This document shows positions 34,007-43,959 of a stretch of 64,000 bases of DNA, piece after piece (the stretch's first letter is position 1; every line of letters begins with the position of its first letter). The stretch covers positions 86,474 through 150,473 of the forward strand of contig CALVAA010000001.1 of NCBI GenBank assembly GCA_944325315.1, written 5' to 3'. Under the pieces are notes generated by a model, which was not told the DNA's origin, did not search any database, and worked only from the letters and a program-made list of their open reading frames with translations. Source of the stretch: Candidatus Gastranaerophilales bacterium. GTDB taxonomy: Bacteria > Cyanobacteriota > Vampirovibrionia > Gastranaerophilales > Gastranaerophilaceae. The position numbers and the translations under genes are program-made.

Positions 34007-34627
34007 ATGTTCACAGGACTGATTGAAAAAACAATTGAAATAGAAAATTTTTCTGTTGATTCACGTGGCGCAAAATTAAGTTATGAAGCCTGTTTCGATG
34101 ATGTTAAAATCGGAGATTCAATTGCGGTTAACGGAGCTTGCCTTACTGTTTGCGATATAAAAAATTCTTTAATATATTCTGATGTAATGCCTGAAACGCT
34201 TGAGATATCAAATCTTAAAAATCTTAAAAAGGGAGATTTGGTTAATCTTGAGCGTGCAATGAGCATAAAAGATCGTTTAGAAGGACATATTGTTTCAGGG
34301 CACATAGATTGTTGCGCAAAAGTAAATTCGGTTAAAAAAGATGGATTTTCAAAAAGGGTTGAATTTTTGTGTGATTCGAGTTTAATTATACTTAAAGGTT
34401 CTATTGCAATCAACGGGGTGAGCCTTACGGTGAGTAAAGTATTTGAATATGGCTTTGAAGTTTCTTTAATACCCTCGACTATAGAAAACACAAACTTAAA
34501 AAATTTAAAAATTGGTGATATAGTAAATATAGAATATGATATTTTAGGAAAATATATAAAAAAATTTTTGAAAGACAATGAAAAGCCTAAATTAACGCTC
34601 GAATTTTTAAGAGAAAACGGCTTTTAA
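34007..34627 (+). CDS. ribE: Riboflavin synthase alpha subunit
   Basis: 206 residues with the duplicated lumazine-binding barrel: MFTGLIEKT...SIAVNGACLTV in the first and GHIVSGHIDC...SIAINGVSLTV in the second repeat. Joins two lumazines to give riboflavin. No ribosome site; TATTTT ends 6 nt before the ATG, so it may be leaderless. First gene of a two-gene operon with ribBA; ribD and ribH are elsewhere. Confidence 0.96.
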   Translation: MFTGLIEKTIEIENFSVDSRGAKLSYEACFDDVKIGDSIAVNGACLTVCDIKNSLIYSDVMPETLEISNLKNLKKGDLVNLERAMSIKDRLEGHIVSGHIDCCAKVNSVKKDGFSKRVEFLCDSSLIILKGSIAINGVSLTVSKVFEYGFEVSLIPSTIENTNLKNLKIGDIVNIEYDILGKYIKKFLKDNEKPKLTLEFLRENGF

Positions 34628-34639
34628 TAAGGTGAAAAT

Positions 34640-35836
34640 ATGTTTAGTTCAATTGAAGATGCTCTTATAGATTATTCAAAAGGTAAAATTATCATTGTAG
34701 TTGACGATGAGAACAGAGAAAACGAAGGTGATATGATTTGCAATGCAAAGTTTACAAGCCCTAATATAATTAATTATATGGCTCAAAATGCAAGAGGTCT
34801 TATTTGTGTTGCAATTGATAAAGAAATCGCAAAAACTATGCAGCTAAATCAAATGGTAGAACAAAACACTGAATCCATGAAAACCGCATTTACAATTTCA
34901 ATTGATGCTGATGAAAAATTTGGAGTAACAACGGGAATTTCCGCATTCGACAGAGCAAAAACAATTGAAGTATTAATCAATTCAAAAAAACCAAGTGATT
35001 TAAGACGCCCAGGACATCTTTTTCCTTGTGTTGCAAGAGAAGGCGGGGTTTTAGAAAGAATCGGACACACCGAGGCGGTTGTAGATTTTGCAAAGCTTAC
35101 AAATTTACCTCTTGCAGGTGCAATGTGTGAAATAATGACACCGGACGGACATATGGCAAGAAGGGACTATATACTTGAATTTGCGAAAAAAAATGATATT
35201 AAAGTTATAACGGTTGCGGATTTGGTTAAGTACAGAATCAAACAAGAAACAATTGTAAAAAAAGAAGCACGAGCAATACTTCCTACTGAATTTGGCGAAT
35301 TTACAATATTCGGATACAGAAATATACTAAATAATGCGGAATATGTAGCACTTGTTAAAGATGACAATTCAAATAAAATTCCGATGGTGAGAGTACATTC
35401 GGAATGTCTTACGGGAGATGTTTTCCACAGTCTGAGGTGTGATTGTAATTATCAACTCCACAGCGCTCTTAAAATGATAAATGAATACGGGAAGGGTGCT
35501 CTCGTTTATATGAGAGGTCATGAAGGCCGAGGAATCGGTTTAATTAATAAAATTAAAGCTTACAGTCTTCAAGATAAAGGACAAGATACCGTACAGGCCA
35601 ATGTTTCTCTTGGCTTTGCTCCTGATTTAAGAGACTATGGAATAGGGGCGCAAATACTTAGAGATTTAGGGTATAGCAAATTTAATCTTTTGACAAATAA
35701 TCCTAAAAAAATTATAGGGCTTGAAGGATATGGGCTTGAAATTAATAAAAGAGTTCCGATTGTGCCTTTAATAAATAAGTACAATGAAAAATATATTAAA
35801 ACAAAAATTGAAAAGATGCACCATTTGATAAAATAA
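34640..35836 (+). CDS. ribBA: Bifunctional 3,4-dihydroxy-2-butanone-4-phosphate synthase / GTP cyclohydrolase II
   Basis: 398 residues. RibB half (1 to about 200): [34 protein letters not shown]. RibA half: [19 protein letters not shown] with the zinc Cys, [11 protein letters not shown]. Both active sites look intact. Feeds both branches of riboflavin synthesis. AAGGTG ribosome site, 12 bp after ribE. Confidence 0.97.
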   Translation: MFSSIEDALIDYSKGKIIIVVDDENRENEGDMICNAKFTSPNIINYMAQNARGLICVAIDKEIAKTMQLNQMVEQNTESMKTAFTISIDADEKFGVTTGISAFDRAKTIEVLINSKKPSDLRRPGHLFPCVAREGGVLERIGHTEAVVDFAKLTNLPLAGAMCEIMTPDGHMARRDYILEFAKKNDIKVITVADLVKYRIKQETIVKKEARAILPTEFGEFTIFGYRNILNNAEYVALVKDDNSNKIPMVRVHSECLTGDVFHSLRCDCNYQLHSALKMINEYGKGALVYMRGHEGRGIGLINKIKAYSLQDKGQDTVQANVSLGFAPDLRDYGIGAQILRDLGYSKFNLLTNNPKKIIGLEGYGLEINKRVPIVPLINKYNEKYIKTKIEKMHHLIK

Positions 35837-35844
35837 AAGGCAAA

Positions 35845-37821
35845 ATGAGTGAAAAAATAAAAAACATTTCTTTTTATATTGTTTTATTGCTGTTTTTGCT
35901 ATGTTTTTGTTCAAGCATCTTTAAAAGCGATTATAACAGGGTTTTAAATATTATATTTGAAGCAAAAAATGTCAATCAAGGTGATATTTTATTAAAAATT
36001 GATAATTCTTATTATTCTGTTTTTAAGTTTAAAAATATTTTTAATCAAACAATTAATAAAAGCATTAAAAATATTGATGTTTTAATAAACAAAAAAATTG
36101 AAAAGAATATTGAAAATATTCTTGTTTTTAAAGATGTTTCATTGATATATATTGATAATTTGAAAAAAAATCAAAAACAAGACATAAAAATATGCAAAAA
36201 AGAATGTACAGACTACAGTGTTTACAATATCAATAACTATATAAACAAAAACCAAAAAATAAAATATTTAAATTCTTTTTCGATGTTTGAAACTTTATCA
36301 AGAAGCTTTAGGCTGTTTTTTAGTGTAAACAATGAATTTTTTAGCTGCTACATTTTATTATTTGCGGCAGCCGTGCTTTTAATAAAGTATAAAAACGAAA
36401 TAAAATTTAAAATTCCAAGTGTAATTTTAACATTATTTATAATATTTTTACTTTTTTTAATGAGAATAGAAGATTTGTCATTGCAAAAACCCTGGGGTGA
36501 TGAATGGTATTCGATTTATGCGGCAAATCCAAATTTAAGCGTTAAAAATCTTTTATCTGACCCCGGAAATCCGCCTTTTTATTACTTTGTTCTTCGGATG
36601 TTTATTATTTTGTTCAGGCCGGACATTTTTTCAATGAGATTTTTGTCCGTTGTTTTTTCTGTTCTTTCGGGATTTATTATTTGGCTTTTTTTGAAAAAAA
36701 TTTTAAATATAAAGCTGGCTAATCTCGGACTTTTTTTATACGGCATAAACCTTATTTTAATTTACTATTCAAAAGAAATAAGATGCTATTCTCTTTGTGT
36801 TTTGCTTGTTTGTGCTTGTGTATTTTTTCTTTTTAAAATTTTTAAATATAAAACAACCGGGTACTCTTTTTGTTATTTTATCTGTGCATGTCTTCTTGTA
36901 AATTCGCATTATTACGGAATATTTTTTGTTTTTGGAAATTTAGTTTTTGCCGCTCTATTTTTTTTAATAAGAAGAAGAAAAAAAGATTTATTCAGTTTTT
37001 TATTTTTGAATCTTTTGGTTTTAGCTTCCTTCTTGCCTTATTTTTTTTATACGGGATACAGGGAAGCTTTATTGAACACAAACTTTAATTCACATTTTGA
37101 ACCTTTATCTTTTTCGTTGTTTAAAAATAGTGCTTACTATATTTTTGGAGGCGCTTTTTCTTTGTTGTTGAGTTTTTGTATTTTTATAAAAGCAATTTTT
37201 GAAAAAAAAGTAAACCTAAAAATAAAAATACTTTTAAGCTATTGTTTTTTTAATATTTGGTTTGTATTATTATGCGCTTTTGCCGCATCTTACTTAATAA
37301 GACCGCTTATTGTATACAGGTATTTTATTGTTGTAGTTCCTCTTTTTATAATTTTTTTATCTTTAAGCGTGTTTTGCGTTTTGAAATATTACAATAAGTA
37401 TTTGATTTTGGTTTTTATTTTGCAAATATTTTTTATTCAAAATTACACCAAAAATAACCTTGTTGATGTAAGAAAAAGATGCACAACGAGTTTTAATACA
37501 TTTGAATTATCGGGAAATCTTATAAAAAATCAAAAACAAGAAAATATATACTATATTCTAAGACCTTCAGATTATTTTTATAAGGGAAATTACAATGGCA
37601 AGTATTTAAAAAATGCTAATTATATTTACATAAAAGAATTGAAAAACAATTTTGATACGGATGAAATTGTCAAAAATAAAATTAAAGAAATTAAAAAAGA
37701 AAATAAAAATGCAATAATTTTTACTCCGCTTTTAAAATCAACACCCAAAAATGCTCAAAACGATAATTACACTTGTTATTTTAATAGTTTAGCCGATGTT
37801 TGCATATGGAAAATTGAATAA
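35845..37821 (+). CDS. GT39/PMT-like integral membrane glycosyltransferase
   Basis: 658 residues. One membrane helix at about 10-28, a soluble insert of about 130 residues, then 10 or more helices from about 165. The first loop after the second helix group has KPWGDEWYSIYAAN with the D-E pair of GT39/ArnT-type enzymes, followed by DPGNPPFYYFVLR, also typical (D-x-x-[HN]-P-P-x-Y-Y). Uses a polyprenyl-phosphate sugar to modify protein or lipid. The N-terminal soluble insert is unusual. Unusually rich in Phe/Ile/Lys codons (AT-rich). Follows ribBA by 8 bp. Confidence 0.78.
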   Translation: MSEKIKNISFYIVLLLFLLCFCSSIFKSDYNRVLNIIFEAKNVNQGDILLKIDNSYYSVFKFKNIFNQTINKSIKNIDVLINKKIEKNIENILVFKDVSLIYIDNLKKNQKQDIKICKKECTDYSVYNINNYINKNQKIKYLNSFSMFETLSRSFRLFFSVNNEFFSCYILLFAAAVLLIKYKNEIKFKIPSVILTLFIIFLLFLMRIEDLSLQKPWGDEWYSIYAANPNLSVKNLLSDPGNPPFYYFVLRMFIILFRPDIFSMRFLSVVFSVLSGFIIWLFLKKILNIKLANLGLFLYGINLILIYYSKEIRCYSLCVLLVCACVFFLFKIFKYKTTGYSFCYFICACLLVNSHYYGIFFVFGNLVFAALFFLIRRRKKDLFSFLFLNLLVLASFLPYFFYTGYREALLNTNFNSHFEPLSFSLFKNSAYYIFGGAFSLLLSFCIFIKAIFEKKVNLKIKILLSYCFFNIWFVLLCAFAASYLIRPLIVYRYFIVVVPLFIIFLSLSVFCVLKYYNKYLILVFILQIFFIQNYTKNNLVDVRKRCTTSFNTFELSGNLIKNQKQENIYYILRPSDYFYKGNYNGKYLKNANYIYIKELKNNFDTDEIVKNKIKEIKKENKNAIIFTPLLKSTPKNAQNDNYTCYFNSLADVCIWKIE

Positions 37822-37908
37822 ATAAAACTATACACAACTTTACATAAAATTTGAAATTTTTAAATAATCCATGGTACAATTTACAAAAATCTAGAAAGTA
37901 TTGCTTTT

Positions 37909-38883
37909 ATGTATGAGACCACAGTATTAGAAGAAAAATATTTTAGGGTATTCCAGGGCGCATATAACGATTTTCGCCTAAAAGCCAGAACTGATTATAA
38001 ATTTGAAATTGATCCTTTAACATATGATGATTTTATAGATTCTTTTAAAAAAGGGTTGATAAACTGTATTCTTCTTCTTGAAGACTCAATTCCTACGGGC
38101 TTTTTGGCTTACACTTCAGTTCCGCATGATGTTATTGAGCTTTTTGTGATTCATTGTCTCGGAAATGAAGATATAAACGAAAAGCGACTTAAACTTTTTG
38201 ACAAATTTATGGATATAACGAAAAATCAAAGAAAACATGCTCTTGTAAGTTATGCCATGCTTGGAGTACAGGAAACATTTAAAAAAGAAGTCGCAGAATA
38301 CAACTTTAACTTTATAGACACTGGTGTTGTTGTTTTTGATATAAAAAATAAACAACTTATAAAAGAACTTTCACAGTTTAATTTTTTGGAGCTTCCAATC
38401 GGGTATAAATTGACTCCATACAGAGATATATATTTTGAAGAATTGGCTGAAGCTATATATAATGCCTTTAAAGACTCATCCGATGCAAACTTTGATATCC
38501 GTTTTGCCTCAATTGAAGGTTGCAGAGACATAACTCATAAAATTACCACCTCCATTTACGGCAGATTTTTGCCTCAAGCAAGCAAGATTTTATTGTATGA
38601 AAATAAACTTGCAGGTTTTTGTCTTGCAAATGTTACGGGAGACGGAATCGGCAATTTGCCTTTAATCGGAATATTGCCTGAGCATAGAGGACAAAAACTT
38701 TCAAAGCCTTTAATCAAAGCTTCGATATTAGATATTGTAAAACTTCATCAAGGGGGTATAATTGAGTTAAACGAACTCAATGCAAGTTTGGATTTAAACT
38801 TAACGAGTGCGCTTAAAATGTATGAATCGGCAGGATTTGTACAATCATACAGATATTCACAGGCATACCTTCCGAGAGGATAG
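37909..38883 (+). CDS. Two-domain GNAT-fold acetyltransferase-like protein
   Basis: 324 residues. The C-terminal half has GNAT features: LLYENKLAGFCLANV (motif A strand), IGILPEHRGQKLSKPLI (Q/R-x-x-G-x-[GA]-type acetyl-CoA loop, here RGQKLS) and ALKMYESAGFVQSYRY (motif B). The N-terminal half has a weaker, possibly inactive copy (LEDSIPTGFLAYTSV). Substrate unknown. It precedes serA by 16 bp on the same strand. Confidence 0.78.
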   Translation: MYETTVLEEKYFRVFQGAYNDFRLKARTDYKFEIDPLTYDDFIDSFKKGLINCILLLEDSIPTGFLAYTSVPHDVIELFVIHCLGNEDINEKRLKLFDKFMDITKNQRKHALVSYAMLGVQETFKKEVAEYNFNFIDTGVVVFDIKNKQLIKELSQFNFLELPIGYKLTPYRDIYFEELAEAIYNAFKDSSDANFDIRFASIEGCRDITHKITTSIYGRFLPQASKILLYENKLAGFCLANVTGDGIGNLPLIGILPEHRGQKLSKPLIKASILDIVKLHQGGIIELNELNASLDLNLTSALKMYESAGFVQSYRYSQAYLPRG

Positions 38884-38899
38884 TTAAAAAGGAGTAAAA

Positions 38900-40483
38900 A
38901 TGGCAAAAGTTTTAATAACGGATAAGATTAACGATTTAGCCGTAAAAATTGTTCAGCGCATTGCAGATGTTGACAATCTTCCTACAATGGATGAAGATAA
39001 ATTATGCGAAATTATAGACCAATATGATGCCATTTTAGTTCGCTCCCAAACAAAAGTAACTGCTAAAGTAATTGAAGCGGCAAAAAATTTGAAAATTATC
39101 GCAAGGGCGGGTGTCGGGGTAGATAATATTGATGTAAATAGCGCAACCCAAAAGGGAATAATTGTTGTAAATTCTCCGGATGGCAATACCCATGCGGCAG
39201 CGGAACATACAATAGCTATGATGATGGCAATGTCGAGAAATATTCCCGAAGCCAATGCTTCGGTTAAAAAAGGTCTTTGGGAAAGGTCAAAATACACCGG
39301 GGTTGAGGTGTATAATAAAGTTCTCGGCATTATAGGGCTTGGAAAAATCGGTGCTCATGTTGCAAATGTTGCTTTAGCTCTGGGTATGAAAGTTGTAGTG
39401 TATGACCCTTATGCAAACAAAGAAATTGTTGAAAAAATTGGCGCAAAATATATTGAGCATTTGGATGATTTTTGGGGGTTGTGTGACTATATTACAATTC
39501 ATACTCCAAAAACAAAAGAGACAACAGGGCTTATAAATCTTAATACATTGAACCGTATGAAAAAAGGGGTGAGAATAATTAATTGCGCAAGAGGCGGGAT
39601 AATTGATGAAAATGCCCTTAGTGATGCCCTTGAAAGCGGTCAGGTTGCACAGTGTGCTATAGATGTTTTCGAAGATGAAAAAAACATTGATAAATCTCCT
39701 TTGATAAAGTTTGGAAAAAATGCAATACTCACTCCTCATCTGGGAGCAAGTACCGATGAAGCACAAATTAATGTTGCACTTGATGTTGCAAATCAGGTAG
39801 TAGAAGTTTTATCAGGAAGAAATGCAACAAGTGCCATTAATATTCCTGCGCTAAAACCGCAAAAGCTTGAAGCTGTAAAAGATTACATGTCTCTTGCTGA
39901 AAATGTTGCCCAAATTACATCTCAGCTTGCAGCCGGAAGCATTAAAGAATTGACGGTTGCTTTTGGCGGAAAACTTTCCTCGCTTGATATATCTCCTTTG
40001 GAAATCGCAATTTTAAAAGGAGTTTTAAGTACAAATATGCTTGGAATAAACTATGTTAATGCTCCTGTGGTTGCCAAAAACAGAGGAATAGAAGTCAAAG
40101 TATTAAAAACAAACGATAGCAGGGATATAATTGAAGTACAAATTCAAACTTCGGATTCAAAAACGGTTGTAAAAGGAGCTTTACTTGCAAGAGGCATCAA
40201 AAGAATTATTCAAATAAACAATTATTCTGCAAGTATTGAGCCTAAAAATCATATGCTTTTGATTCCTCATATTAACAAACCAAACATGGTAGCTTTAAGT
40301 GCCGGGGTTTTGGGTGCTGATAATATCAATATTTCAGGCATGCAAGTAGCACAGAGCACTGATGATCAAAATAAATCTATAATGATTATAAGCACAGATA
40401 CAAAAGTAGAAAATTCTACTTTAGAAAAAATTGTTAAAATAGATGGTGTTGATGAAGCTAAATATATTAGCTTGGAAGCATAG
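38900..40483 (+). CDS. serA: D-3-phosphoglycerate dehydrogenase, long form
   Basis: 527 residues: substrate and NAD domains with GLGKIGAHVA (Rossmann), the catalytic Arg in NCARGGIIDENAL, Glu in FEDEKN and His in TPHLGAST, then the allosteric substrate-binding domain and a C-terminal ACT domain (from about 455). First step of serine synthesis; the ACT domain suggests serine feedback. GGAG ribosome site. Confidence 0.97.
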   Translation: MAKVLITDKINDLAVKIVQRIADVDNLPTMDEDKLCEIIDQYDAILVRSQTKVTAKVIEAAKNLKIIARAGVGVDNIDVNSATQKGIIVVNSPDGNTHAAAEHTIAMMMAMSRNIPEANASVKKGLWERSKYTGVEVYNKVLGIIGLGKIGAHVANVALALGMKVVVYDPYANKEIVEKIGAKYIEHLDDFWGLCDYITIHTPKTKETTGLINLNTLNRMKKGVRIINCARGGIIDENALSDALESGQVAQCAIDVFEDEKNIDKSPLIKFGKNAILTPHLGASTDEAQINVALDVANQVVEVLSGRNATSAINIPALKPQKLEAVKDYMSLAENVAQITSQLAAGSIKELTVAFGGKLSSLDISPLEIAILKGVLSTNMLGINYVNAPVVAKNRGIEVKVLKTNDSRDIIEVQIQTSDSKTVVKGALLARGIKRIIQINNYSASIEPKNHMLLIPHINKPNMVALSAGVLGADNINISGMQVAQSTDDQNKSIMIISTDTKVENSTLEKIVKIDGVDEAKYISLEA

Positions 40484-40509
40484 TCTAACCAAAAGCAAAC
40501 AACAGCATT

Positions 40510-40538
40510 GTAAAACCCTTATAGTATAAGGGTTTTAC
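40510..40538. terminator. Bidirectional terminator
   Basis: 12-bp stem GTAAAACCCTTA and its complement with a 5-nt loop, between serA and the convergent exported-protein gene, whose stop lies in the stem. Confidence 0.88.
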
Positions 40539-41395
40539 AATATTAAAGCTAAAATCATAAGAATAATAGAGCCTATTTGCATGCCGGTTGAAGCAAATTT
40601 TTGGATTTTATTTGCTTCATACAGTCTGGCTGTTTGTTGAGCACTGGCTGCTGCTTGAAGCCTTTGTATTCTTAAATATTCATCATCGGATGAAAAATCT
40701 CTTTGGAAGATTTTCCGCTCAAGTCTGTTTAATCTTAAACCTATAGGGTCTTGGGAATATGTTTTTGAAAAAAGTGTTGTTTCAAGCCCTGCAAGTTGAA
40801 TAAATATGTCTGAATTTTCATAACGATTCTGTGAACCCATATAAGATTCGATATCCTTTGTGGGAGAATAAGGTTTTTGAATGTGATATGAGGGATCTTG
40901 CGCTACAGTGTCTTTTCTGACATACGCTTTTAGTCTTTCTGTTCTGCTTGCAAGATTTCCTTCTTGTGTTGAGCCGAATATTTTCTTTTCAAGCCTGTCT
41001 AATCTTTTGTAGATGTTTTCTTTTTCATACGTTGAATTGAACATTTGATATTCAAGTTGGTCTATTTGCGGGTAATTTACACCGCTAACTTCTGTTTTAT
41101 CAATTTCATAGGCTTGTTTTAAGCTATCTTCGTATGATTCAAAGCCCATAGCCTCGTTTATTTTTTTTATCCTGTCATTAACCGAAAGTTTATTGTTTAT
41201 CGAGCCAAAAACATTGTTTTCTATTCTTGAAATTCTTTTAGAAGTATCGTCTTTAGGATATTCAAACCCCCAAATCGAAGTTTCGATTTTAGAAAGCTGT
41301 CTTTCAACATTTGTGCCGGCCGCAAGTGAAAAATTCATCCCTATCGAGATAAAAACCATTGAAATTATTATTAAATTTTTGGCTACATTTTTCAT
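40535..41395 (-). CDS. Exported repeat protein with RLxxLExxxFG repeats
   Basis: 286 residues with a signal peptide or N-terminal anchor (about 8-26, ending SLAAG) and a C-terminal hydrophobic helix (about 268-286). In between are about five copies of a 30-40-residue unit, each with [RQ]-[LI]-x-x-[LI]-E-x-x-[IV]-[FW]-G/S: SKIETSIWGF, SRIENNVFGS, DQLEYQMFNS, DRLEKKIFGS, AGLETTLFSK, NRLERKIFQR. Similar repeats occur in cyanobacterial-type envelope proteins to my knowledge; function unknown. The ATG is 7 nt behind the extended -10 TGGTATAAT with no ribosome site. Confidence 0.7.
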   Translation of the reverse strand: MKNVAKNLIIISMVFISIGMNFSLAAGTNVERQLSKIETSIWGFEYPKDDTSKRISRIENNVFGSINNKLSVNDRIKKINEAMGFESYEDSLKQAYEIDKTEVSGVNYPQIDQLEYQMFNSTYEKENIYKRLDRLEKKIFGSTQEGNLASRTERLKAYVRKDTVAQDPSYHIQKPYSPTKDIESYMGSQNRYENSDIFIQLAGLETTLFSKTYSQDPIGLRLNRLERKIFQRDFSSDDEYLRIQRLQAAASAQQTARLYEANKIQKFASTGMQIGSIILMILALIL

Positions 41396-41402
41396 AATAA
41401 AT

Positions 41403-41411
41403 ATTATACCA
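41403..41411 (-). promoter_or_regulatory. Extended -10 promoter of a probable leaderless mRNA
   Basis: Minus strand TGGTATAAT, then 7 nt to the ATG at 41395. No Shine-Dalgarno sequence. Confidence 0.65.
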
Positions 41412-41452
41412 GCACAAGTTTATTTTTTTCTTAGAATTAAGTATAAGATTGA

Positions 41453-42952
41453 TTATATCTTTTGTGCTAGTGCTTTTTCGACTAATTTATTTGTAAGGCC
41501 CACAAGAGAAGATTTATATTGTTCGCATTTTTCTTTTGTTTTTGCTTCAAATCTTAGAGTAAAAACAGGCTCTGTATTGCTTTGTCTGATAAGAGCAAAA
41601 CCGTCTTCAAAAATTATTCTGAGGCCGTCTATTGTAATTATTTCTTTAATTTTTGTATTGAAAAGTTCTTCGTTGATACTATCTTTCAGCTTTTCCAATA
41701 CCTCTTTTTTAAATTCATTGGGACAAGGAAGTCTTACTTCATCAGAAAGACAGACTTTGGAAAAAGGCTCAAGTAAATCCTGCAGTTTAAAGTTTGGGTT
41801 TTTTTGTTTATTTTTTGCAACAATTTCAATCAATCTTGCGCCTGCATAAATTGCATCATCGTATCCGAAATATCTGTCTTTAAAGAATGTATGGCCGGAC
41901 ATTTCACCTGCTAATAGTGCATTTGTCTCCCTCATTTTGGATTTTATATATCCATGACCTGTTTTTGTCATAACAGCATTCGCACCAAGGCGTTCAATTT
42001 CATCATATAAAACTTGTGAACATTTAACTTCGGATACTATTGTGGGTTTGTCGTTGTGTACTTTCAGAGTTTCAATTAAATCTTTGGCATAGATTAAAAG
42101 AAGTTTATCTCCGGATATTATTGTACCGTCTGAAGCAATTGCGCCAATTCTATCGGAATCGCCGTCAAAAGCTATCCCAAGGTCTGCTTTAGTTTCTGCA
42201 ACTTTTTTTCTTATTTCATCCAGTGTTTTAATATCTGAAGGGTTTGGATGATGATTTGGAAAAGTTCCGTCAGGATTTGAATACAGTTCAACAACATCGC
42301 ATCCAAAACTTCTGTATAAATCCGGAGCTACAATTCCGCCCGTAGCGTTTGCACTATCTATTACTACTTTAATATTTGTGCCTATTTTTCCAAACATATT
42401 GTATAATTTGTCTTCATAATTTGACACTATATCATATTTTTTGCAAAATCCGCTGATATTTTGTCTGAAGGTAGATTCTTGCCATATTTTTACGGTTAAA
42501 TCTTTTATTCTTTTAATTTGGTTTTCATTTAAACTTTGGCGATTGAAAGTCATTTTTAAGCCGTTATATTCGCTTGGATTATGAGAAGCTGTGACTATTA
42601 GAGCGCCCATTACTTTTTTATTTTCGGTAATATTTGTTTCAATTTTTGCAAATTCACTAAAATATCCCAAAGGCGTGGGGCAAAGACCTAGATCTAAGAC
42701 ATTTGCACCTGTTGAATTAACTCCTTGAATAACAGCTCTTTTGAGCTCTTGTGAATGAACTCTTGCATCCATGCAGACGCTGAATAACAAATCTTGCGCT
42801 TGTTTTGTTTGTTCTGTTTTTTTAAATTCTTCAAGCGCAAAAGCAACATAAGCTTTTGCAGCATAAAAAAAGATTTCGGAGTTTACTTCTGACGGAAATA
42901 TCCCCCTGATATCGTTTTTGCCAAAGGCTTTTGTTGTTATTTGATTATTCAT
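41453..42952 (-). CDS. Phosphoglucomutase/phosphomannomutase
   Basis: 499 residues from the ATG at 42952, which has GGAGG 6 nt upstream. Alpha-D-phosphohexomutase motifs: phosphoserine loop TASHNPSEYNG, metal loop DGDSDRIGA, sugar loop GEMSGHTFF, phosphate-binding RQSNTEP. Interconverts hexose 1- and 6-phosphates, feeding nucleotide sugars for envelope glycans. Sugar preference cannot be told. Confidence 0.94.
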   Translation of the reverse strand: MNNQITTKAFGKNDIRGIFPSEVNSEIFFYAAKAYVAFALEEFKKTEQTKQAQDLLFSVCMDARVHSQELKRAVIQGVNSTGANVLDLGLCPTPLGYFSEFAKIETNITENKKVMGALIVTASHNPSEYNGLKMTFNRQSLNENQIKRIKDLTVKIWQESTFRQNISGFCKKYDIVSNYEDKLYNMFGKIGTNIKVVIDSANATGGIVAPDLYRSFGCDVVELYSNPDGTFPNHHPNPSDIKTLDEIRKKVAETKADLGIAFDGDSDRIGAIASDGTIISGDKLLLIYAKDLIETLKVHNDKPTIVSEVKCSQVLYDEIERLGANAVMTKTGHGYIKSKMRETNALLAGEMSGHTFFKDRYFGYDDAIYAGARLIEIVAKNKQKNPNFKLQDLLEPFSKVCLSDEVRLPCPNEFKKEVLEKLKDSINEELFNTKIKEIITIDGLRIIFEDGFALIRQSNTEPVFTLRFEAKTKEKCEQYKSSLVGLTNKLVEKALAQKI

Positions 42953-43032
42953 TATATCCTCCAAAAGAGTAAGTTTTCATTGTTTAATTATATAATAAAA
43001 ATTTATTTGTAGCATTTTTTACCGTTTAATTG

Positions 43033-43044
43033 TATAATTCCATT
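43033..43044 (+). promoter_or_regulatory. -10 box of a probable leaderless mRNA
   Basis: TATAAT at 43033-43038 preceded by TTG, then 6 nt to the ATG at 43045; no ribosome site. The -35 is unclear (TTGTAG with a 20-bp spacer). Confidence 0.5.
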
Positions 43045-43959
43045 ATGGAAAATGATATTACAATTAGCAGGGAACAATTTGATAATTTATTAAAGCTATC
43101 TGATATTGAAATAGCGGCAGATACTCAGGAAGATCCGAAAGAACTTGTTTCAAGGGCATTGATTTCTCTTGAGAGAAAGTTAAATTTTTTCAATTATCCT
43201 TTAAGCTTTTTTACTGCTGAAATTACAAATGTATTAATTGTTGATGATACCGAATTATCCATCTTTCAGCTTACAACAATGCTTCAAAAAATCGGCATGA
43301 ACGTATATGTTGCCCGTTCTAAAGAAGAAGCATTGGCTGAATTTAAGAAAAAAAGTTTTGATTTTTTAATTCTGGATTTATACTTGCCTGACTATAAAGA
43401 TGGGTTTGATTTAATAAAAGAGGCAAACAGAATTAAAAACGAAGAAAACCGTGACTTTAAAATTATTGCCATTTCAGGAACGGACAACCCGCAAGTTGTG
43501 CAAGAAGCTTATAAATTAGAAATAGACGAATTTATACCAAAAGCCCCTCAATGGCATGAATTAGTTTTAAAATTTATTTCAAACTCTACAAATAAAATAT
43601 CTAATGAAGAATATACAAGGTATTACGTCAACGACAATATCTGTGCTTTAACTTTGTACAAAGTTAACAATGAAAAATATATCGATAAGATTATAAAAGA
43701 AGTTAACGCTAATGTTCTTACCGGAAAACAAAACATAATATTTAATATGGAGCATATAAAGATTTTTTCGGATTCGTTTGCCAATCTTTTTTCGGAAGTA
43801 TACAAAGCAACAAGCCTAAAAGACGGGATGTTTATTCTTGTTAAACCGTGTGAGGATGTTGTCAAAGCGTTGGAGTTTGTTTTTCTGTCGGATGCTATTC
43901 AGACTTTTAATACAATGGAAGAAGCTGTAGAATTTATTGAAATGAACAACTTTATATAG
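43045..43959 (+). CDS. Response regulator with REC domain and C-terminal STAS-like domain
   Basis: 304 residues from ATG 43045 (MENDITISREQFDNLL). After about 60 N-terminal residues comes REC: VLIVDDTELS (acidic pair), LILDLYLP (phospho-Asp), IAISGTD and FIPKAP (Lys). The C-terminal 105 residues read like an anti-sigma-antagonist STAS domain (NIIFNMEHIKIFSDSFANLF; VVKALEFVFL; FNTMEEAVEFI), without an obvious phosphorylatable Ser at the usual spot. A phosphorelay-to-partner-switch link is inferred. The 3' end overlaps lpxK by 8 bp. Confidence 0.78.
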   Translation: MENDITISREQFDNLLKLSDIEIAADTQEDPKELVSRALISLERKLNFFNYPLSFFTAEITNVLIVDDTELSIFQLTTMLQKIGMNVYVARSKEEALAEFKKKSFDFLILDLYLPDYKDGFDLIKEANRIKNEENRDFKIIAISGTDNPQVVQEAYKLEIDEFIPKAPQWHELVLKFISNSTNKISNEEYTRYYVNDNICALTLYKVNNEKYIDKIIKEVNANVLTGKQNIIFNMEHIKIFSDSFANLFSEVYKATSLKDGMFILVKPCEDVVKALEFVFLSDAIQTFNTMEEAVEFIEMNNFI

